Shown here in pieces: positions 57,976-64,000 of a DNA stretch of 64,000 bases (position 1 is the stretch's first letter; every line of letters starts with the position of its first letter). Below the pieces are notes generated by a model. It was not told where the DNA came from. It worked only from the letters and a program-made list of their open reading frames with translations, and did not search any database. Location: contig NW_023503501.1 of assembly GCF_014529535.1 (NCBI RefSeq), positions 4,532,150 to 4,596,149 of the forward strand. Direction: 5' to 3'. The position numbers and the translations under genes were made by a program. This DNA is from Bradysia coprophila (lineage: Eukaryota > Arthropoda > Insecta > Diptera > Sciaridae).

Positions 57976-60814
57976 ATGTCCATTGGTAGAGAAGCTAGGT
58001 GTTGCCTAGGAATTTTACTTATTTTGCTTGGAGTCGGAGTGACAACGATCACTTATATGCTGGCGTCCGAAAGAGGTATACAGTTTATAGTGGAAAATAA
58101 AGGAATTTAATTTATTTTTGTTTTTTCGACTTGCCCAATGCATTTTTCCAGTATTGGTCTAGACGAAGTGGATCAAAGCTAATTATAGTTTAGGGGCCGT
58201 TCATAAATTACGTAACGCAAAAATCAACATTTTTCAGACCCCCCCCCCCCCGGGTCTGTAACGCTAAAAGGGTCAAGTTTGACCCAATTTTGTTAGAACC
58301 GTAACGCTTGCGTCATACCCCCCCCTCCCCCCTCTAGCGTTACGTAATTTATGAACAGCCCCTTACCATTTGTTACTATTAGTGTAATGTTCACACTTTT
58401 AAATGTTATGCAGAAGATGATCCCAATATTGTGTTGTGTGCAAACGCCGATAATCACATGATAAGACAAAGCCAATAATCAATAACGGTCTCGTCAACTA
58501 GCGTATATGACTAACTGCTGGTGAATGGTTAAGAACTTGAACCAATTTAATAAATGACTATGGTTAGGAATCAATAGACCCCAATCGGGATGTGCTCTAT
58601 ATTTCTGTATAAGCTTTATCAAAATTCAAATCGCCAAGCAGTTTTTCCTTGGCGCTATTGCAAGAGACTCTTCTTTGTCTTATTTTTAGCATTCAATTAG
58701 CCTTAATTCTTTATGGTTGTTTAAAAAAATTGTCGATTAAGCAAATGTGTGAGTGCGACATATACTGCACAGCAATGATAATGAGATACATAAATATTTA
58801 TTTAAAAAAAAAATTGCAAAGTTGAATGTTCTATTCGTGACACAATTGTCGACGAATTATTTTAAGAATTTTAATTGAAATTTTGCATTATGATCCGCAT
58901 CATATAATGTTTCAATCTATACTTTACACGCAAAGGGTCGAAAAACCGAGAAAAAATTAAAAAATGCTCTCAGTTCTGCCTGTTGTAATTAATTTACGGT
59001 CTGTCCTATGCGAAAGTTGACAATTACATAGCAGTCCCCTGATCCATAACATGATGGACATTTTCGCTTAATTTTATTTTTCGTGATAGTCAACTTTTGC
59101 ATGGGGCAAACAGTAAACCGGAATACATTGCATGCTGCTACGTCATTCATTAATTATCCATTAATTAGGAAGCAAACTCACTCGCGTTCTTTTGAGCAAC
59201 TGGATAGGGTTTACGGCTTCAGTTCTCTTTTCTCTATTCAATCAAAACTCTACTGATAGAGAACGATTCACTCTTTTACTGAAAGATGTCGCTGAGACAA
59301 AACCAACAGAAAAATAATTAATTTATTACTCGACGGATTTCAGTCAAATAAAATGCACATGATCTCATGACTCCGGCCGGAACAGTAATCATTTTTTCAT
59401 GCTTCGGGGCCGAAAATGAGGGCAATTTTTCGGTTTTCCGGCCCTCTGCATGAAAACTCACATGTGCACCTGTTTGGGACGGTTGATTTAAGGCACTTTC
59501 GCTTGTAGACCTCACTTCGTTCGGCCTACAATCCGCGAAATTGCCTTAAATCAATCGTCCAAAACAGGTACACAATAGTCATTTGTGTACCTGTTTTGGA
59601 CGATTGATTTTAGGCAATTTCGCGGATTGTAGGCCGAACGAAGTGAGGTCTACAAGCGAAAGTGCCTTAAATCAACCGTCCCAAACAGGTGCACATGTGA
59701 GTTTTCATGCAGAGGGCCGGAAACCCGAGAAAATTCGAAAAATTGCCCTCATTTTCGGCCCCGAAGCATGAAAATGACTATTCCAATCGAACCTATATTG
59801 AAAATTGGTTATTTGGATCACAAGGGACGAAAGTAAAAAAATTCAACCGTGTGCGAAGTTTGCAGCCCGTGGCCGAAGGCCAGGGCGGCAATCGCACAGG
59901 TTGAATTTTTTTTACGTCGTGCCATGTGATCCACACAACTTTTCATTACAACAACTACGAAAATTGTAATTTGAGCTTCCTTATTATGTTCCAACTGATG
60001 AAATTTACCGAAATAAGCTGAAATATGCGGGGGTCCAGGGGGCGGCAGCCTCCTGGTAAAAGAAAAAATTATAAATTATTGGCAACGTTCTTTTCTATCA
60101 CAACAATCACAGTGATCACAACGACACCAGACGGAACACATGTTGTTGCTGTCATTTACTTTCGCATCCTCGTTTGAGGGGCGAAAGTACTTTCGCTCCT
60201 CTGTTGGGAGGCGAAAGTATTTTCGCACCTCTTGTGATGTCGTGGCTAACTGAGAGTTGAATTTTTATACTTTCGCATCTCATTCGGGAAGCGAAAATTA
60301 CAACTTTCGTAGTTGGTGTAATGAAATAGTCATTTTCTGTTGACAATGGTTTCGTTGCAGCGACATCTATCAGTGAAATAGTGAATCGTTCTCCATCAGA
60401 AGAGTTTTGATTGAATAGAGAAAAGAGAACTGACGCCGTAATCCCTCTCCTGACTTCGGTGACTATATCTTTTCGACAAGCGTAGAGCTTGCATATCTGA
60501 GCCGAAGGCGAGTTTGCTGCTTGTCAGATTTCAGCGTGTTGCTCAAAAAACACACCTGTGAGTTTGCTTTTATCACAAAAATTATTACGATTTTACCAAT
60601 ACCAGGAGAACTGTACGTTGGCATCCGCAAATTTTACTTAAATTTTGTTGTTGCAGGCGGCCATTATATTATTTGGTATGGACCGGTGGCAGCAGGAATA
60701 TGTTATGTACTGAGATGTATGTGTTCCAGTGATCCAACTGAAAACCCACCTGGAGATTCAACTGAAAATCCACCTGGAGATCCACTCATACATCCATCAA
60801 TACAAACAGTGTAA
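57976..60814 (+). CDS. Small two-pass membrane protein, 2 exons
   Basis: An 85-residue predicted membrane protein of unknown function. Exons 57976-58075 and 60657-60814 join in phase (AGA G/GC GGC) across a 2,581-base GT-AG intron. Exon 1 encodes MSIGREARCCLGILLILLGV followed by GVTTITYMLASER, the first hydrophobic segment. Exon 2 gives GGHYIIWYGPVAAGICYVLR, the second, then a Cys-rich turn (CMCSSD) and a soluble tail with two ENPPGD repeats. AATAAA follows 55 bases after the stop. The join is supported by phase, the Gly-Gly at the junction and topology, but the intron is far longer than others here and is packed with inverted repeats, so an extra exon or separate genes are possible. I do not recognise a named family. 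Confidence 0.6.
58190..58365. mobile_element. PIF/Harbinger-type MITE, TTA target duplication
   Basis: Element 58193-58362 starts GGGGCCGTTCATAAATTACG and ends with the complement of GGGGCTGTTCATAAATTACG. It is flanked on both sides by TTA (58190-58192 and 58363-58365). The 3-base TTA/TAA duplication and GG ends fit PIF/Harbinger. The interior has a C14 run and a C-rich stretch near 58318. It lies in the intron of the two-pass membrane protein gene. Confidence 0.8.
59390..59776. repeat. Near-perfect long hairpin, arms about 185-195 bp, 7-base loop
   Basis: Left arm 59390-59575, loop 59576-59582 (TAGTCAT), right arm 59583-59776. The arms match almost base for base (for example AAACAGGTACACAA, TGTAGGCCGAACGAAGTGAG, TGCACCTGTTTGGGACGG, CGGGGCCGAAAATGAGGGCA), with only an 11-12 base length difference near the outer third and a few substitutions. 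Confidence 0.95.
59812..59942. repeat. Foldback element of about 130 bp with internal GC hairpin
   Basis: Left TTGGATCACAAGGGACGAAA and AAAAAATTCAACC; right, as complement, TGGATCACATGGCACGACGT and AAAAAAAATTCAACC. At the centre sits GTGGCCGAAGGCCAGG, itself a GGCC hairpin. Confidence 0.85.
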
Positions 60815-60868
60815 TTAAGTAGGACAAGAGTAAGTGTATCCACTGTGTATGTATATGTATTCCCTGAC

Positions 60869-60874
60869 AATAAA
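60869..60874 (+). terminator. Polyadenylation signal of the two-pass membrane protein gene
   Basis: AATAAA 55 bases after the TAA stop at 60812-60814. Confidence 0.6.
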
Positions 60875-62497
60875 ATTTATCTTTTAAAAAGAATCACCTT
60901 CGATAAATTACGTTCCACTGTCACTGCTATCTTTTAACGTTACGCTATTGGAAAAACTTCTCTCCACATTATTTCGCTAGTCTGAAAATGTCACACTCCT
61001 CTATCGAGTTTTGTAGTCGACTTTCTGGACATTTTCCCTGCAAAACGAAAATTCGAAAATTCAAACGATTTATAGAGATTTTCGATTGGTTGACACATAA
61101 AGCCTAAACACGCCCTGCTCAACTAAAATCATCAGAACTGCTAAGAAGGGTAAAACTCTTTTGCAACTCTCAAATACGTAGGCACCACCTGTTATTTATT
61201 TCTAGAAGATACACCCATCACCACTGCTACCATTCTGTTGATCAATTTTAGCGATCTGATTAATTGATCTTATCAAACAATTATGCAGCATAGCTGAACA
61301 TAACAATATACGTCCTACTACTCGAGGTACCTAAAATTTTACTGCACTAACATACATAAACTAAACGTCTGTTGCATACGACATCCATTAAGCCCGTTGC
61401 GTGTATACAAATTTAACTGCAAAGTGTTTAAAAGCTCTGGAGTTATAGTAGCAGATTACGTGTTTGACTTCAAAATTTGTGCTTCGACTTTAGGTTCCAA
61501 GATTGAAAAGACAGTCATTCCAATAGTAAAACAGGAAAACATTTTGAATCGGCTACGTTTGCTAGCAGAAGGTAAACATGTCACTCGTTAACATGTAATA
61601 GGAACTTTAACCTGCTGCTGCAATTTACCACCCCGTTAACCGATAAAAACTATTTTCAAACCAATTTATTTTCATCGATCACGAAACGCGATTTCATTCA
61701 TAAAGCGAAACTGTTGTATTAATAAACATATTTTCTATATAAAATTAAGGAAGCCACATATAATGCAGTCCAATGGATGGAACGTGTATACAAGTGAATC
61801 CTCTTCTAATGTAATGTTAACTTGAAATTGTAAAAATCACGCAAGGATTTTCTTCGTCAGCTATACGTGCAGTCACATGATTTTTGTGCTGTTTATAATA
61901 GAAAAAGTTGTTTTGTTTTGTCATTTTATAAATTTCCGTGATTTTCATCGTTTAAATAAGTTTAGCATGAACGAACCCCCTCACATTTATTATATTCCGT
62001 TTGACTTATTGTTCGCTGTTAGTCAAGTTGAATGCCGTCTTAATGAATTATTTTTACTGTTCCAGAAAAGGGAAGTCTTTCCGGAAAGAAATTTAAGATC
62101 CCTACGAAATGCTTTATGTCCATCAGGCGAATATTTTTACGTTATGTTGCACTCATATAGAAATCATAGAAAAATTTTAACGATTTAAGAGGCATCGATG
62201 TTTTGCTGAAAAGCATACATTTCGGCGTTTTTTAAATATCGGATTTTAGTTTACTTTTGATGATTTATCATCTTTCCACATTCGCGGTCGTTATTGCGGT
62301 CGTACATTTTCCAAGAAGGATTCTGATGAAATGATATCATCAAAAATGAAATACTAGACACGCAAATGTAGGCTACTATGTTCGCTAAACATCAATGCCT
62401 CTGAAAGGGTCAAAACACGCAACTAAACTGAAAGATAAAATGCCTTAACTCAACGCACTTCAAGCAAAAGTGCTTATATTGACAGCTGTCCAATTAA
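60875..62497. other. Intergenic, no supported gene
   Basis: AT-rich. Open frames at 61397-61591 and 61877-62188 show no domain, signal sequence or splice context I trust. Confidence 0.45.
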
Positions 62498-62658
62498 CGC
62501 CGTAGGTGTGCCTAAAATTTGAGTTTCAAGTGAACGGTTCGGTTAGATGAAAAAGTGAACCGAAAAGTAAATTTCAACGCTTCCTTGTATGAAAATGACG
62601 CTGCGTTAGAAAGTATCACGTACTTTCCATTTTGAATTTCGACCGCACTTACAGCGTC
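62498..62658. repeat. MITE with ACGCCGTA ends, copy 2
   Basis: Second copy of the element at 50733-50899: ACGCCGTAGGTGTGCC, AAGTGAACGGTTCGG, ATTTCAACGCTTCCTTGTAT, AAAATGACGCTGCGTTAGAA and TTTCGACCGCACTTACAGCG in the same order. Confidence 0.88.
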
Positions 62659-64000
62659 AATAGAGTTTCAAATAGAATATCAGTACTCTATTTACAGTAC
62701 CACTCGCGCTTGAAGTGTGTTCCTTTAGTAATTGAGGAACAAATGCCTTTAGGTAACGTTATGATAAGGTATGAAGTAAACGATTGAATGATCATACCTT
62801 GGAACGTCGAAATAATAAATTACTTACAAAGCTCTGAAAAGTAGGTACAGAAAATATCGACGGACGACATGTTCCGAGTAACCAAGAGATCAAATCTTGT
62901 CAGTTATTCCTGGTTTTGTGTCCCGGTTGGAACAATTCTGACTGGCTGCTGTTTCTATTCACATACACTGTGCTATTAGTTAATAAAGTGAATAACATTG
63001 TAAAACCAGCATCCTGCATAGCATTTCAATTTTTTAATTTGTGGTTTCCAGTGTTTAAAATGTCAAATGTCAGGTTTTTTTTAAATATTGTGCTTTGACG
63101 TTTTAAGTACTTGAAAATGTCAAAATTATCGAAAAGCTAAAATTTCTTAAATTGACTAATTTTGGAAACTAGTCACTGTAAGACAAGACAAGACAAGATG
63201 TCCTTCCCGCTCAGATTATCCTGCAATCCTACAGTGGATTGAAGTTATTCAATCTCATTAGAGAATCGGATCGTAATTGTAACTTCTTATTTTTTCCTTG
63301 TCTGTAATGCATATGGTTTTTGTATAATTTAATTCTTGAACCATTCAAATCGACAAAAAAAAAACGAGAAAATTTTCCGGTAACACAAAAACAGTTGTTA
63401 CCACCCTGACTATTCGCTCGGTTCTAAAAATTCCAATACATTTTTATGAAATGTTAGAAACGGCGGCATAAATAAATATAAATAAACAATCCCATAGAGA
63501 CATGTTTATTCGAAATAACTTTTTTTTTGTCATTTTAATAATTTCCGATTTCAGTTTTCGGGAAAATTTCAAACTATTCACATCGGAAGCGTTTCGGTAC
63601 CATACAAGTGAAAGTTTAAAAAAAACATTTTTTTTTCGGTTAATTGGAAAAGAGTATGAAAATGAGTTCTTGTGGTTGAAATAGCTTTTGATTCAACGTA
63701 AAAATATTTTAGACTTCGCAATTCAATAAACCTTGCTTTTTTAATCGCTCAGAGCCTTATTCGAAGGAAATCTTAAGATCGTCATAAAAACCACCAGCAT
63801 ACAACATATAACTTTAAAATATCACTGTGTTAGTGGAAGTAGCGACACATTAAACACAAATAATTTTAATTTAGTGTTACAACTGGTGTACGTTGATAAA
63901 AATCCGAAAGAAAAAAACTTTTCTTCGCAAACTGTTACGTAATCAAAAGGGATTCGAAATCGGCGCCATTTTGAAAGTGATAAAACAATGAATCGAATAC
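62659..64000. other. Intergenic, nothing recognised
   Basis: AT-rich end of the window with poly-T and poly-A runs and a short GACAA microsatellite at 63184-63196. No gene seen. Confidence 0.45.

Larger units (their letters stand above)
59171..60520. repeat. Composite foldback element with nested inverted repeats
   Basis: Outer arms 59215-59295 and 60357-60445 are inverted copies (CAGTTCTCTTTTCTCTATTC, TCAATCAAAACTCTACTGAT, GAGAACGATTCACT shared). Beyond them AGCAAACTC at 59171 pairs with GCGAGTTTGCT near 60510. Inside lie a giant hairpin (59390-59776), a 130-base foldback (59812-59942) and short hairpins of GCGAAAGTACTTTCGC type (60180-60240). It lies wholly within the intron of the two-pass protein gene. 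Confidence 0.8.

Noticed and set aside
61877-62188. Open frame of 103 codons
   Set aside because: AT-driven hydrophobic start and no recognisable family; likely chance.

Overview
The window looks like dipteran insect nuclear DNA. It is AT-rich, most genes have short introns with GT-AG ends, and the protein repertoire is insect-type: a Tweedle cuticle protein, an AA15 lytic polysaccharide monooxygenase, a C-type lectin and BTAF1/Hel89B. A fungus-gnat-like (sciarid) source is my guess from overall character only; no marker in the window fixes the family.

Layout. 0.4-1.5 kb: 3' end of a jockey/CR1-type LINE. 5.5-7.8 kb: a three-exon Tweedle cuticle gene (+). 9.7-10.2 kb: a near-palindromic satellite array. 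11.7-12.6 kb: a small secreted Gly/Ala-rich protein gene (-). 16.6-17.0 kb: a LINE fragment. 17.6-21.6 kb: a five-exon gene (-) for a VWFC-domain single-pass membrane protein with a long Gln/His-rich tail. 22.4-29.3 kb: no confident gene, but several inverted-repeat elements, including a hAT-type element with an intact 8-bp target duplication. 30.1-36.6 kb: a complete 11-exon BTAF1/Mot1 gene (+). 38.2-40.3 kb: two more fragments of the same LINE family. 40.5-41.8 kb: a four-exon AA15 LPMO gene (-). 42.1-46.4 kb: two RTE-like LINE remnants around a foldback element. 49.5-50.7 kb: a two-exon FAD2-type delta-12 fatty acid desaturase (+). 54.2-55.5 kb: a four-exon C-type lectin gene (-). 58.0-60.9 kb: a two-exon, two-TM small membrane protein gene (+) whose 2.6-kb intron is filled with nested inverted repeats, among them a near-perfect 190-bp-arm hairpin. 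The rest is AT-rich intergenic sequence with many MITE-like elements.

The genes do not form a pathway. Several act at the surface or outside the cell (cuticle, chitin or cellulose oxidation, glycan binding, a Gly-rich secreted protein), while BTAF1 is a housekeeping transcription regulator. The most unusual items are: (1) the plant/fungal-type FAD2 desaturase, intron-containing and embedded in insect DNA, a candidate for linoleate synthesis and for horizontal transfer; (2) an in-frame TGA-CTG exactly inside the transmembrane helix of the VWFC gene, flanked by two in-frame alternative splice donors, which could switch secreted and membrane forms; and (3) the long intronic hairpin. Exon structures were assembled by eye from splice signals and reading phase and have no transcript support here.
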